Positions 52,551 to 61,090 are shown, numbered from the stretch's first letter. The stretch is 64,000 nucleotides of DNA from Flavobacteriaceae bacterium PS02334 (GCA_029959295.1 JASCOH010000004.1:1-64000), one strand, 5' to 3'. Notes: generated from the sequence alone by a model not told the origin. A program made the numbers and translations.

Positions 52551-53528
52551 TTAGGATTCATAAATTTCAGCATTTACAATTTTTGGAAGTCGTTCACCTT
52601 TGATTCCGGCAATGGCATTTTTAGCTGAAAGTAGGGCCATATCATTGCGTGTTTCTTCCGTCGACGAACCGATATGTGGCAAAACCGCAACGTTTGGCAT
52701 ATTCAACAAAATATTGTCTTTGTCCATCGGCTCAGGATTTGTTACGTCTAATCCGGCGCCCCAAATAGTTTTGTTTTGCAAGGCTTCCAGCAAATCTTTT
52801 TCATTGTGCATTGGTCCGCGAGCCGTGTTTACGAAGATGGCATTGGGTTTCATTTTTGCAAAAGTTTCTTTATTGAAAAGATCCTTTGTTTCATCCGTAA
52901 GATTGGCGTGAACCGAAATCACATCGCTTTGCGCTAGCAACTCTTCAAAAGAAACTTTTTTGGCTCCGAGTTTTTCTTCGGCTTCTGCATTATTGCTTCT
53001 ATTGTGGTAAATAATATCCATTTCAAAAGCGCCTTTCGAAGCCATTGCCATTTCATATCCGATTTTTCCCAAGCCTAAGATTCCGAGTGTTTTTCCTTGT
53101 AAATCTTGACCGATATTGGCCAAAGGTTCAAAGAATTTCCAGTCATCATTAAGGATTCTTTTGTGGTGGAAAAAGGCTTTTCGAGCTACATTTTGCATCA
53201 GTAAAAAAGCAATATCAGCGGTGGCTTTGCTCAATACATCTGGGGTATGGCCGATTGGAATTTTTAGTTTTGTAGCTTCGGCAATATCTACGTTGTCATA
53301 ACCTGTGGCGAATAATGAAATCGCTTTCAAATGCTTGCATTCGTTTAAGAATTCGGCATTGATTGTGGAACGTCCGGCGGTTAACAAAGCGTCTACTTTT
53401 TTACAATTTTCGATTAATTCTTCTTGCGTCAATTCTCTTTTTTCTTCCCATTGGATGACTTCTATTCCCGCTTCACGGAAAAGTTTCAGTCCTGCTTCTG
53501 GGATTATTCTTGTTATAAATACTTTCAT
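52551..53528 (-). CDS. D-isomer-specific 2-hydroxyacid dehydrogenase (glyoxylate/hydroxypyruvate reductase type)
   Basis: A 325-residue NAD(P)-dependent oxidoreductase interconverting 2-hydroxyacids and 2-oxoacids. The nucleotide-binding motif is GKTLGILGLGKIGYEMAM (residues ~145-162). The catalytic Arg is in VNTARGPMHNEKDLLEAL, the Glu in GLDVTNPEPMDKDN and the His in VAVLPHIGSSTEETR. Substrate-loop LFATGYDNVDIAEA is typical of glycerate dehydrogenases. It is followed by three further oxidoreductase genes on the same strand, each separated by a repeat element. Confidence 0.92.
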   Translation of the reverse strand: MKVFITRIIPEAGLKLFREAGIEVIQWEEKRELTQEELIENCKKVDALLTAGRSTINAEFLNECKHLKAISLFATGYDNVDIAEATKLKIPIGHTPDVLSKATADIAFLLMQNVARKAFFHHKRILNDDWKFFEPLANIGQDLQGKTLGILGLGKIGYEMAMASKGAFEMDIIYHNRSNNAEAEEKLGAKKVSFEELLAQSDVISVHANLTDETKDLFNKETFAKMKPNAIFVNTARGPMHNEKDLLEALQNKTIWGAGLDVTNPEPMDKDNILLNMPNVAVLPHIGSSTEETRNDMALLSAKNAIAGIKGERLPKIVNAEIYES

Positions 53529-53584
53529 TTCTTTTTGTTTATTCAGGGTTTTGGGTAATGGGTTTAAGGTTTTGGAATGCGGAT

Positions 53585-53618
53585 GAAAACGGATTTCGCA
53601 GATTTACGCAGATTTTTT
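53585..53618. repeat. CGCAGATTTACGCAGATTTTTT-type repeat fragment
   Basis: ACGGATTTCGCAGATTTACG lies immediately beside the 84-bp palindrome at 53625. It resembles the tracts at about 15727 and 26040. Confidence 0.5.
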
Positions 53619-53624
53619 ATCGGT

Positions 53625-53708
53625 AATCTTGTCATTCTGACGAAGGAAGAATCTTCACTAGATTTGCATTTTTTGCAGTGATCCTTCCTTCGTCAGGATG
53701 ACAAGATT
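53625..53708. repeat. 84-bp palindromic intergenic element (CATTCTGACGAAGGAAGAATC type)
   Basis: Two 29-bp arms (53625-53653 and 53680-53708) pair at 27 of 29 positions. The two differences are G-U-compatible on one strand. The core TTCTGACGAAGGAAGAATC is typical of dispersed Flavobacterium intergenic repeats. It sits between the 2-hydroxyacid dehydrogenase and aldo/keto reductase genes. Confidence 0.85.
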
Positions 53709-53752
53709 GCGTTGATACTAATTATCAACAACAATTCATAAATCAAAAATTT

Positions 53753-54703
53753 CTACCAAGCGCTTTGCGAAGTCAAGAATCGAATCGCATCAGAATCTAA
53801 ATTTAATTCCGGTGCTTGGATGATGGCATCTAATTGGTCCAAGCTTGTCGCGCTCACAATTGGTGCGGTTACTGATGGTCTTTGAATCAGCCAAGCCAGT
53901 GCAACTGACGCCGGCGTCGTGTTATTTTGCTTTGCAATTTCATCCAAAACGTCTAAAATTTTCAATCCTCTTTCGTCAAAATATTTGTCCATGTCGCCTC
54001 CACGCGGACTTTTTTTCAGGTCTTCTTTTGTTCTGTATTTTCCGGTCAAGAAGCCGCTTTCAAGGGAAAAATAAGTAAAAACGCCCAACCCGTGGCCCAA
54101 TGCCAGCGTTTCATATTGGCTTTCGTATTTTTCTCTGGCGTATAAATTGTAATGCGGCTGCAAGGTTTCATAACTTGGCAATCCTTTTTCTGCGCTGGTT
54201 TCTAATGATTCTTTAATTCGTTCTGGCGACATGTTTGAAGTTCCAATCCAGCGGATCTTTCCGTCTTTTACCAATTGGTCATACGCTTCCAAAGTTTCTA
54301 AAACGGGTGTGGATTCGTCATCAAAATGGGTTTGGTACAAATCTAAATAATCGGTTTTTAATCGTTTCAAGGAATCTTCCACAGCTTGCAGAATGTATTT
54401 CTTTTTCAAACCTTTTTTGCCGTCGCCCATATCAGAACCTACTTTTGTCGTCAAGATAATATCGTGGCGGTTTTTCTTTTCTTTCATCCAGTTTCCGATG
54501 ATCTTTTCAGATTCTCCACCAGAATTGCCTTGCTTCCATCGAGAATAAACATCGGCAGTATCGATGAAATTAAATCCGGCATCGGTAAAACCGTTTAAGA
54601 TTTCGAATGATTTTTTTTCGTCCAAAGTCCATCCAAAAACGTTTCCTCCGAAAGCGACTGGATAGATTTGTAAGTCAGTGTTTCCTAATTGTCTTTTTTC
54701 CAT
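53753..54703 (-). CDS. Aldo/keto reductase
   Basis: A 316-residue (beta/alpha)8 NADPH-dependent reductase. It begins MEKRQLGNTDLQIYPVAFGG. The catalytic tetrad is visible: Asp and Tyr in FIDTADVYSRW, Lys in IILTTKVGSDMG and His in YLDLYQTHFDDEST. The cofactor end is LAWLIQRPSVTAPIVSATSLDQL. It belongs to the general-stress/YghZ-like group. The substrate is unknown; it is probably a carbonyl-detoxifying enzyme. Both flanking gaps contain inverted repeats. Confidence 0.93.
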   Translation of the reverse strand: MEKRQLGNTDLQIYPVAFGGNVFGWTLDEKKSFEILNGFTDAGFNFIDTADVYSRWKQGNSGGESEKIIGNWMKEKKNRHDIILTTKVGSDMGDGKKGLKKKYILQAVEDSLKRLKTDYLDLYQTHFDDESTPVLETLEAYDQLVKDGKIRWIGTSNMSPERIKESLETSAEKGLPSYETLQPHYNLYAREKYESQYETLALGHGLGVFTYFSLESGFLTGKYRTKEDLKKSPRGGDMDKYFDERGLKILDVLDEIAKQNNTTPASVALAWLIQRPSVTAPIVSATSLDQLDAIIQAPELNLDSDAIRFLTSQSAW

Positions 54704-54720
54704 AGTTTTATTTTTTTGAA

Positions 54721-54794
54721 CACAGATTAAAGGATTCCAAATGATTTTCTCTTTGTCTATAATAATTAAATCCGTGAAAATCCTTTAATCTGTG
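54721..54794. repeat. Inverted-repeat intergenic element (CACAGATTAAAGGATT type)
   Basis: Perfect 16-bp arms CACAGATTAAAGGATT (54721-54736) and AATCCTTTAATCTGTG (54779-54794) enclose a 42-nt centre containing ATGATT and AATCCGTGAAA. The same sequence modules occur in the inner part of the element at 26764-26925. Confidence 0.85.
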
Positions 54795-54803
54795 GCAATT
54801 ATT

Positions 54804-55844
54804 TTAAAATTCAATTAACTTTTTCTCGTCATTACCTTTAATCGAAGCTTCAATGATTCGCATCACGTTTTCTCCGTCTTCGGCGGTTACAGGTTCGGTT
54901 TTATTGTTGGCGATGGCTTCGTATAATTTATCGAAAAACTCGAAATAATTTCCTCGTAAAGTTGGGACCAATTCTCTGGTCACAACGCTGTTGACTTCGG
55001 TGTGCAGCAATCCTTGCTTATATTCAGGTTCGATTCCCCAATTGTTGCGATTTGGTTTTTTTCCTAGTTTCAACTCGTCTTCCTGCACATCGCCTCTGTC
55101 CTTTAGGAATGAGCCTTTTTTGCCGTGCAAAACATACGAAGGAAGCATTTCCCTAACGAAGAATCCAGCTTTCAATCTTACGCGGAAGCGCGGATAATAC
55201 AGCAAAATATCAAAATTGTCATCAACTAACGATTGATCTCTCGTGATTCGAATATCGGCGGTCAAAGCTTCAGGAAATCCGAATAAAGTCAAAGCTTGGT
55301 CAATAATATGCGGCCCTAAATCCTTTAAAATTCCGGCGCCTGAATTGGCAGTTTCTTTGTGCTGTTTCGGACTTAAATTTGGGTTATACCTATCAAAATG
55401 GATTTCTGCTTCGACGATTTCTCCTAAAATATTTTTGTCTAAAATCTGTTTTACAGTCTTGAAATCGCTGTCCCATCTTCTGTTTTGGAAAACGGCCAGC
55501 TTTAGGTTTTTTTCTTTGGCTAGATTTTTTAATTCTTCGGCTTCGGCGACTGTCGTAGTGAACGCTTTCTCTACCAAGACATTTTTGTTGGCTAAAAGTG
55601 CCTGCTTGGCGTATTCGAAATGGGTTCCGACTGGCGTGTTTACAATGACTAAATCTAAATCGTCTTGAAGCAATTCTTCGATAGAATTATAGCTTTTTGC
55701 GTATGGATAATCTTCTTGTATTAGTTTTTTGCTTCGTTCCCAAGAACCGATTAATTCGAATCCTTCGTGCAAATCTAGGAATGGCGCATGGAAAACTTTT
55801 CCGGACATTCCGTAGGAAAGAAGGGCTGTTTTTATTTTTTTCAT
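54804..55844 (-). CDS. Gfo/Idh/MocA-family oxidoreductase
   Basis: A 346-residue NAD(P)-dependent sugar-type dehydrogenase. The N-terminal Rossmann domain begins KIKTALLSYGMSGKVFHAPF (an atypical GMSGKVFHAPF fingerprint common to the YdgJ-like subgroup). The signature VEKAFTTTVAEAEEL carries the conserved EK(A) pair. The C-terminal alpha/beta domain includes GAGILKDLGPHIIDQALTLFG, with the catalytic region GPHxxDQ. The substrate is unknown. It is separated from both neighbours by inverted repeats. Confidence 0.92.
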   Translation of the reverse strand: MKKIKTALLSYGMSGKVFHAPFLDLHEGFELIGSWERSKKLIQEDYPYAKSYNSIEELLQDDLDLVIVNTPVGTHFEYAKQALLANKNVLVEKAFTTTVAEAEELKNLAKEKNLKLAVFQNRRWDSDFKTVKQILDKNILGEIVEAEIHFDRYNPNLSPKQHKETANSGAGILKDLGPHIIDQALTLFGFPEALTADIRITRDQSLVDDNFDILLYYPRFRVRLKAGFFVREMLPSYVLHGKKGSFLKDRGDVQEDELKLGKKPNRNNWGIEPEYKQGLLHTEVNSVVTRELVPTLRGNYFEFFDKLYEAIANNKTEPVTAEDGENVMRIIEASIKGNDEKKLIEF

Positions 55845-55876
55845 CTTTTGTTTTTTAACGCAAAGTTTTCAAAATC

Positions 55877-55943
55877 TTGAACCATTAAGATATTAAGTTT
55901 CATTAAGTCTTCCTTAATTTTTCTTAATATCTTAATGGTTCAA
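55877..55943. repeat. Perfect 21-bp inverted repeat between oxidoreductase genes
   Basis: Arms at 55877-55897 and 55923-55943 are exact reverse complements (core GAACCATTAAGATATTAAG) around a 25-nt centre. It ends 2 nt before the stop codon of the OYE gene and may also serve as its transcript end. Confidence 0.85.
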
Positions 55944-55945
55944 AA

Positions 55946-57010
55946 CTATTTCTTCGCTCTATCGTACTGATTTGGCCAAGTGACATCTACACCTAATTCT
56001 CTAGCAAAAGTCAAGGCAAGATTTGGGTCGCGCAAAGATTCTCTGGCAAAGAAAACCAAGTCGGCTTTTTCTTCTTCGATGATGGCTTCTGCTTGTTTTG
56101 CTTCCGTGATTAATCCGACAGCGCCGGTGCACATTTTTGTTTCTTTTCTTATTTGTTCGGCAAATGGAACTTGGTATCCTGGCTCAACCGGAATTTTTTG
56201 GTGCGAAACCAATCCGCCAGAAGAAACATCTATTAAATCAACGCCTTTATGCTTTAAAATTTCGGAGAGTTTGATAGATTCTTCGATATTCCATCCACCT
56301 TCAGCCCAATCGGTTGCAGAAATTCTTACGAATAAAGGCAAATCATTTGGCCATTCTTCTTGCACAGCTTCTAAAATTTCTAATGTAAAACGGATTCTGT
56401 TTTCAAAGCTACCGCCATATTCGTCCGTTCTTTTATTAGACAAAGGCGAAAGAAATTGGTGCAATAAATAACCGTGTGCTCCGTGAAGTTCCAAAACTTT
56501 GTAACCTGCTTGAACCGCTCTTTTTGCAGCTGCTTTAAAATCTGAAATTACTTTCTCGATTCCGGCTTTGTCTAACGCTGTCGTATGTTCATTATCGTGA
56601 TAACCGATGGCGCTTGGGGCAAAAGTTTCCCAACCGCCTTCTTCTTTTGACAATTTTCTGTTTCCTTGCCACGGCGAAGTGACGCTTGCTTTTCTTCCGG
56701 CATGCGCCAATTGGATTCCAGGAACGCAGTGATGTTCGGTGATGAAATTGGTAATATTTTTTAATTTTTCAATGTGTTCGTCGCTCCAGATTCCCAAATC
56801 TTCGGGAGAAATTCTGGCTTCGGGAGAAACTGATGTGGCTTCTTGGATAATTAACGAAGCGCCTCCGTTGGCACGGCTTCCGAGGTGAACGAGATGCCAA
56901 TCGTTTGCAAATCCGTCTTTGGCAGAATACTGGCACATTGGCGAAATGACGATTCGATTTTTCAGGATAATACTTTTTATCTGAAATATGGAAAATAATT
57001 TTGAAGACAT
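55946..57010 (-). CDS. Old yellow enzyme family NADPH dehydrogenase (YqjM/NamA-like)
   Basis: A 354-residue FMN-dependent ene-reductase. Hallmarks are IVISPMCQYSAKDGFANDWH (the Cys of YqjM-type enzymes), GIQLAHAGRKASV (the His-Ala-Gly-Arg loop), VLELHGAHGYLLHQFLSPL, and RVRISATDW-like VRISATDWAEGGW. The end is ADLVFFARESLRDPNLAL. The active-site His pair HGAH is present. It reduces activated C=C bonds; the physiological role is probably detoxification. It is the first gene of the minus-strand oxidoreductase run. Confidence 0.94.
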   Translation of the reverse strand: MSSKLFSIFQIKSIILKNRIVISPMCQYSAKDGFANDWHLVHLGSRANGGASLIIQEATSVSPEARISPEDLGIWSDEHIEKLKNITNFITEHHCVPGIQLAHAGRKASVTSPWQGNRKLSKEEGGWETFAPSAIGYHDNEHTTALDKAGIEKVISDFKAAAKRAVQAGYKVLELHGAHGYLLHQFLSPLSNKRTDEYGGSFENRIRFTLEILEAVQEEWPNDLPLFVRISATDWAEGGWNIEESIKLSEILKHKGVDLIDVSSGGLVSHQKIPVEPGYQVPFAEQIRKETKMCTGAVGLITEAKQAEAIIEEEKADLVFFARESLRDPNLALTFARELGVDVTWPNQYDRAKK

Positions 57011-57184
57011 AATGGTGTGTTTTTAAGAGAAATGGCTTTGCAAACCACTAAGAATGACAGAAAAGCCATTCAAAAAAGTAAAGTTAAGGTACAATTCATT
57101 AAGTGAGAATGCCCATTTCAATTATTAACAAACTTTTAAAATATGGAAAAATGAAGAATCTAATTGTAAGTAAATAGAAAACAC

Positions 57185-57192
57185 TATTTTTG
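57185..57192 (+). promoter_or_regulatory. Putative -7 promoter of rseP
   Basis: TATTTTTG is an exact TAnnTTTG match, 29 nt upstream of the ATG at 57222. Confidence 0.5.
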
Positions 57193-57221
57193 TTCGGAAT
57201 TATTGAATCTAAAACTAAAAA

Positions 57222-58565
57222 ATGGAAATAGTTATTAAGCTCTCACAGTTCTTGTTGAGTTTATCTTTGTTGATTGTACTGCACGAATTAGGACATTTTA
57301 TCCCTGCCAAATTATTTAAGACGCGAGTAGAGAAATTCTATCTTTTCTTTGATGTGAAGTTTTCGCTTTTGAAGAAAAAAATCGGTGAAACAGAATACGG
57401 AATCGGTTGGTTGCCGCTTGGAGGATACGTGAAAATTGCCGGAATGATTGACGAAAGCATGGACAAAGAGCAGATGGCTTTGCCACCTCAGCCGTGGGAA
57501 TTCCGTTCAAAACCAGCTTGGCAACGCTTGATTATTATGCTTGGCGGTGTGACCGTAAACTTTATTTTGGCATTCATAATTTACATCGGAATTGCTTTTT
57601 ACTACGGAGAAACTTACGTAGCAAACAGCGAATTGAAAGATGGAATCTGGGTAACAAATCCAGCGCTAGAAAAAGCCGGTATTAAAAACGGAGATAAGAT
57701 TGTTTCGATAAATGGTGTAGAAAGAGAACGTTTCAGCGATTTCGCAAGCGATATTTATATGGCGGAAGAAATTGTAGTAGACAGAAACGGAAAAAAGGAA
57801 ACGATTAAGCTGCCTATCGATATCGTAAACCAAATCAGCAATTCAGGAAGACGCAGTTCTGTTGAAATGAGAATTCCTTTTATTGTAATTGGCGTAGAAG
57901 ACGGTTCTGCAAACGCTAAAAACTTAAAAGCAAAAGACATTATCACAAGCATCAACGGACAGCCGATTCATTATGCAGACGAAGCGATTGCTCAATTTGA
58001 AGGTTTTAAAGGAAAAACGGTTCCTGTGACGATCAAAAGAGACAATGAAGAGATTCAGTCAACGGTGAAATTTAACGATAGCGCGAAACTTGGAATTGCT
58101 TTTGCAACGCGCCTTCAGGCAGACAACCTAGAGAAATTAGGATTATATAAAATCAGCAAGCACGAATATGGCTTTCTCGAATCGTTCCCAATCGGAATTG
58201 AAATGGGGAAAGACAAAGTTGTAGGTTACGGACAGCAATTGAAAACAATTTTCAATCCAAAAACTGGAGCATATAAAGAAGTCGGCGGATTTTTCGCAAT
58301 TTTCAATATTTTCCCAGAACAATGGAGCTGGTTTGCCTTCTGGAACATTACCGCATTGCTGTCAATTATGCTTGGCGTAATGAATTTATTGCCGATTCCT
58401 GCACTTGACGGAGGCCACGTAATGTTTTTATTATTCGAAATTATTACAAGAAGAAAACCGAGCGAAAAATTCATGGAGCGTGCTCAAGTAATTGGTTTCT
58501 TTATACTTATAGCATTGGTTTTATTTGCCAACGGAAATGATATTTATAAGGCGATTGTGAAGTAG
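57222..58565 (+). CDS. rseP: RIP metalloprotease RseP (site-2 protease)
   Basis: A 447-residue intramembrane zinc protease that cleaves anti-sigma factors and other membrane substrates. The zinc-binding HELGH (residues 21-25) lies in TM1 (LLSLSLLIVLHELGHFIPAK). Two PDZ domains occupy the periplasmic loop (KAGIKNGDKIVSINGVE and AKDIITSINGQPI). The second catalytic motif is NLLPIPALDGGHVMFLLFE, with the Asp ligand at about residue 395. It is the usual bacterial length, with four transmembrane segments. No anti-sigma/sigma pair is adjacent. Confidence 0.96.
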   Translation: MEIVIKLSQFLLSLSLLIVLHELGHFIPAKLFKTRVEKFYLFFDVKFSLLKKKIGETEYGIGWLPLGGYVKIAGMIDESMDKEQMALPPQPWEFRSKPAWQRLIIMLGGVTVNFILAFIIYIGIAFYYGETYVANSELKDGIWVTNPALEKAGIKNGDKIVSINGVERERFSDFASDIYMAEEIVVDRNGKKETIKLPIDIVNQISNSGRRSSVEMRIPFIVIGVEDGSANAKNLKAKDIITSINGQPIHYADEAIAQFEGFKGKTVPVTIKRDNEEIQSTVKFNDSAKLGIAFATRLQADNLEKLGLYKISKHEYGFLESFPIGIEMGKDKVVGYGQQLKTIFNPKTGAYKEVGGFFAIFNIFPEQWSWFAFWNITALLSIMLGVMNLLPIPALDGGHVMFLLFEIITRRKPSEKFMERAQVIGFFILIALVLFANGNDIYKAIVK

Positions 58566-58595
58566 AAAAAAAAATGAAACTTTTTTTCAAATTTA

Positions 58596-58626
58596 TTTGC
58601 AGAAATCAAATATAGCCCTATCTTTG
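58596..58626 (+). promoter_or_regulatory. Putative promoter of tRNA-Asn
   Basis: TTTG (58596-58599), a 19-nt spacer, then TATCTTTG (58619-58626). This is a full match to the Bacteroidota TTTG-N19-TAnnTTTG consensus, 24 nt before the tRNA. Confidence 0.7.
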
Positions 58627-58650
58627 CACCGCTTTACAAGGCAAACGCCT

Positions 58651-58724
58651 TCCTCCTTAGCTCAGTTGGTTAGAGCATCTGACTGTTAATCAGAGGGTCC
58701 TTGGTTCGAGCCCAAGAGGGGGAG
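58651..58724 (+). tRNA. tRNA-Asn (anticodon GTT)
   Basis: 74 nt folding into a complete cloverleaf. The acceptor stem TCCTCCT pairs with AGGGGGA (one U-G pair), and the discriminator is G. The D-arm is GCTCAGTTGGTTAGAGC. The anticodon stem TCTGA/TCAGA encloses CTGTTAA, with anticodon GTT at 58685-58687. The T-arm is CTTGG-TTCGAGC-CCAAG. CCA is not encoded. It is a single tRNA, flanked by a consensus promoter and a terminator. Confidence 0.98.
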
Positions 58725-58731
58725 CAAAATT

Positions 58732-58760
58732 AATCCTGATAGAAATATCAGGATTTTTTG
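58732..58760 (+). terminator. Rho-independent terminator of tRNA-Asn
   Basis: Perfect 10-bp stem AATCCTGATA / TATCAGGATT with a GAAA tetraloop, followed by a T run. Confidence 0.9.
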
Positions 58761-58901
58761 TTTATAGAAATTCCTACTATTTTACAAAGATTATAACCAA
58801 TTCTTCCATTGCAGATTTGTATTTCCTAAGAACAAGTTAAGCACACCACCTTAAATAATTGCATCATTAGATTCATACGAACCTATTTTAAAAAATAATT
58901 G

Positions 58902-58909
58902 TAGTTTTG
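58902..58909 (+). promoter_or_regulatory. Candidate -7 promoter of the M1 peptidase
   Basis: TAGTTTTG matches TAnnTTTG, but the leader to 59031 would be about 120 nt, so it is less certain than the others. Confidence 0.35.
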
Positions 58910-59030
58910 TTTTGTTCTGATTCTTTTTCTGGAAAAATTCAAAACAAATTACCAGAACAAATAGAATTTCCTTAGAAATTTAAATTCTCTAATTATTCTT
59001 CGAAAGGGTTAATCAAATACATAAAATTTA

Positions 59031-60950
59031 ATGGCAACAAAACACCTTTTTTCAGCCTTAGTAGTAATTCTTTCATCCTCACTTGCATTTTCACAAATAG
59101 AGGGAAGCAATATCGATAGAATTGCCAAAAAGGAAAGAAAAGCAGCTTTTAAAAAAATAAACTTTCGATCAAATCCTAACACTTCTAATTATGATGTCAC
59201 TTATCATAAATTAGAATTAAATGTCAATCCCGCAGTACACAACATATCAGGCAAGATTACAACAGACTATACCGCTTTGTCAAATATGAATTCCATCACT
59301 TTTGATTTAGTAAACGAAATGGTTGTAAGCGATGTGAGGCAAAACAGTGTTCCCCTTTCATTCACGCAAAACACCAACAGCGAGTTAGTCATTACGCTTG
59401 CCGGCACACAATTGGCAGGCACAAACGCACGCATAGAGATCACATATGCCGGAATTCCTCCTTCAACGGGCCACGTTATTTATGACACGCATAATGGCTC
59501 GCCAATTCTTTTCACACTATCAGAATCTTTTGGAGACAGAGAATGGTGGCCGTGCAAGCAAGACATGACAGACAAAATTGACAGCATTGATTTATACATT
59601 ACAGCTCCGTCGCAGTATGTAAGCGTTGGAAACGGAGTTGAAGTTACGGCTCCAATAATTTCAGGTTCTAATAAAACCACGCATTTTCATCACAGTTATC
59701 CAATTCCGGCTTATTTGGTTTCTATTTCTGTTGCTAATTATAGTGTTTTTACCCAAGTCGGAGGCACTGCGCCCAATACATACCCGATTATAAATTATGT
59801 TTTTCCCGAACACTTGAGTTTGGCACAAAGCGCATTGGCTCAAGTTCCCTCATTTTTAAGCTTCTATGAATCAATAGTAGGAATTTATCCTTTTAGCAAT
59901 GAAAAATATGGCAATGCCGAGGTAACTTACAGCGGCATGGAACATCCGACGGTTTCCTTCATCAGCGACTATGACAGATATATGATGGAGCATGAAATGG
60001 CGCATCAATGGTTTGGAGATAAAGTTACCTGCAGCACCTGGAAAGACATCTGGCTCAATGAAGGTTTTGCCACTTTTATGGATGAATTGCTGATTGAGCA
60101 TTTTGACGGCAATGCGGCGGGCATAGCAAACAGAAATAGCATGACAAGCTATATAACTTCGTTACCGAATGGGGCCGTATATCTTACTGATGCCGAAGCT
60201 TTGGATGAAAACCGTATTTTTGACCCTCGCCTTTCCTATTACAAGGGAGCAATGGTACTTAATATGCTGCGATTAAAATTAGGCGAGACAATTTTCTTGC
60301 AAGGACTCCGAAATTATTTAAACGACCCTGCTTTAGCCTATAAAACTGCAATAACAAATGATTTTAAAGCACACATGGAAGCTGTTTACGGCAGCAGCCT
60401 GACTGACTTTTTTAATGATTGGATCTTCAACCAAGGCTATCCCATTTATTCGATTAAGGCACAAAATGTAAATACGGGACAAGCAAGAGTTACGGTAAGC
60501 CAAACACAGTCGCATCTTTCAGTGAATTATTTTGAAATGCGGGTTCCTATACAATTTACAGGCACAGGAGGCCAGGTATTTAATACATACGTAGACAATA
60601 CGGTAAATAATGAATCGTTCACAATTAATGTTCCTTTTGCCATAACCGGCGTTAGGTTCGATCCAGAAAAGCATCTTATTTCAAGAAATAGTACTGCCGC
60701 ATTAGGACTTGACAGTTATGATCTTAAAAAAGATATAGCGGTTTATCCAAATCCGGTAAATAGTATTTTGACTATTGATACTGCCGACCCAATTGATCAA
60801 ATAACAATTGTCAACGCATTGGGACAAAGATTAGCAGCAAGTTTTACAAACAAGAATCAAATTGATTTCTCCCAATTCATCCCAGGCGTTTATTTTTTAC
60901 AGATACAAAGTCAAGACAGGACTAAAACAACAAAAGTGATAAAGCAGTAG
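59031..60950 (+). CDS. T9SS-secreted M1 family aminopeptidase
   Basis: A 639-residue exported zinc aminopeptidase. Signal peptide MATKHLFSALVVILSSSLAFS. An N-terminal beta-saddle (YDVTYHKLELNVNPAVHNISG) precedes the catalytic domain. That domain has the exopeptidase motif TYSGMEHPTVSF (GxMEN variant with His in place of Asn) and the zinc site HEMAHQWFGDKV (residues 321-327), with the third ligand Glu in WLNEGFATFMDELL. A T9SS type A sorting domain follows (AVYPNPVNSILTID ... GVYFLQIQSQDRTKTTKVIKQ). The usual M1 C-terminal helical domain is short or absent. It is bounded by a terminator. Confidence 0.94.
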   Translation: MATKHLFSALVVILSSSLAFSQIEGSNIDRIAKKERKAAFKKINFRSNPNTSNYDVTYHKLELNVNPAVHNISGKITTDYTALSNMNSITFDLVNEMVVSDVRQNSVPLSFTQNTNSELVITLAGTQLAGTNARIEITYAGIPPSTGHVIYDTHNGSPILFTLSESFGDREWWPCKQDMTDKIDSIDLYITAPSQYVSVGNGVEVTAPIISGSNKTTHFHHSYPIPAYLVSISVANYSVFTQVGGTAPNTYPIINYVFPEHLSLAQSALAQVPSFLSFYESIVGIYPFSNEKYGNAEVTYSGMEHPTVSFISDYDRYMMEHEMAHQWFGDKVTCSTWKDIWLNEGFATFMDELLIEHFDGNAAGIANRNSMTSYITSLPNGAVYLTDAEALDENRIFDPRLSYYKGAMVLNMLRLKLGETIFLQGLRNYLNDPALAYKTAITNDFKAHMEAVYGSSLTDFFNDWIFNQGYPIYSIKAQNVNTGQARVTVSQTQSHLSVNYFEMRVPIQFTGTGGQVFNTYVDNTVNNESFTINVPFAITGVRFDPEKHLISRNSTAALGLDSYDLKKDIAVYPNPVNSILTIDTADPIDQITIVNALGQRLAASFTNKNQIDFSQFIPGVYFLQIQSQDRTKTTKVIKQ

Positions 60951-61017
60951 TGGGATTTTTTCTTTAATGCTTTGATAATAAAAAATTTATATAGATAATA
61001 CTTAAATATTTTAAAGG

Positions 61018-61047
61018 AAAGACGGTCAGAAATGATCGTCTTTTTTT
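61018..61047 (+). terminator. Rho-independent terminator of the M1 peptidase
   Basis: An 11-bp stem AAAGACGGTCA / TGATCGTCTTT (one G-U pair) with a GAAA loop and T tail. It insulates the peptidase from the following modification island. Confidence 0.85.
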
Positions 61048-61090
61048 GTTTACAGCATTCCTCCTTTCAATTAAAATTCTCAAAAGCGAA

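Larger units (their letters stand above)
58725..59030. other. 306-bp intergenic region between tRNA-Asn and the M1 peptidase
   Basis: It contains the tRNA terminator (58732-58760) and a candidate TAGTTTTG promoter element (58902-58909). The rest is AT-rich with no coding potential or repeat that I can identify. Confidence 0.6.

Noticed and set aside
55980-56471. 163-residue plus-strand reading frame
   Set aside because: Antisense to the conserved catalytic region of the old yellow enzyme gene.
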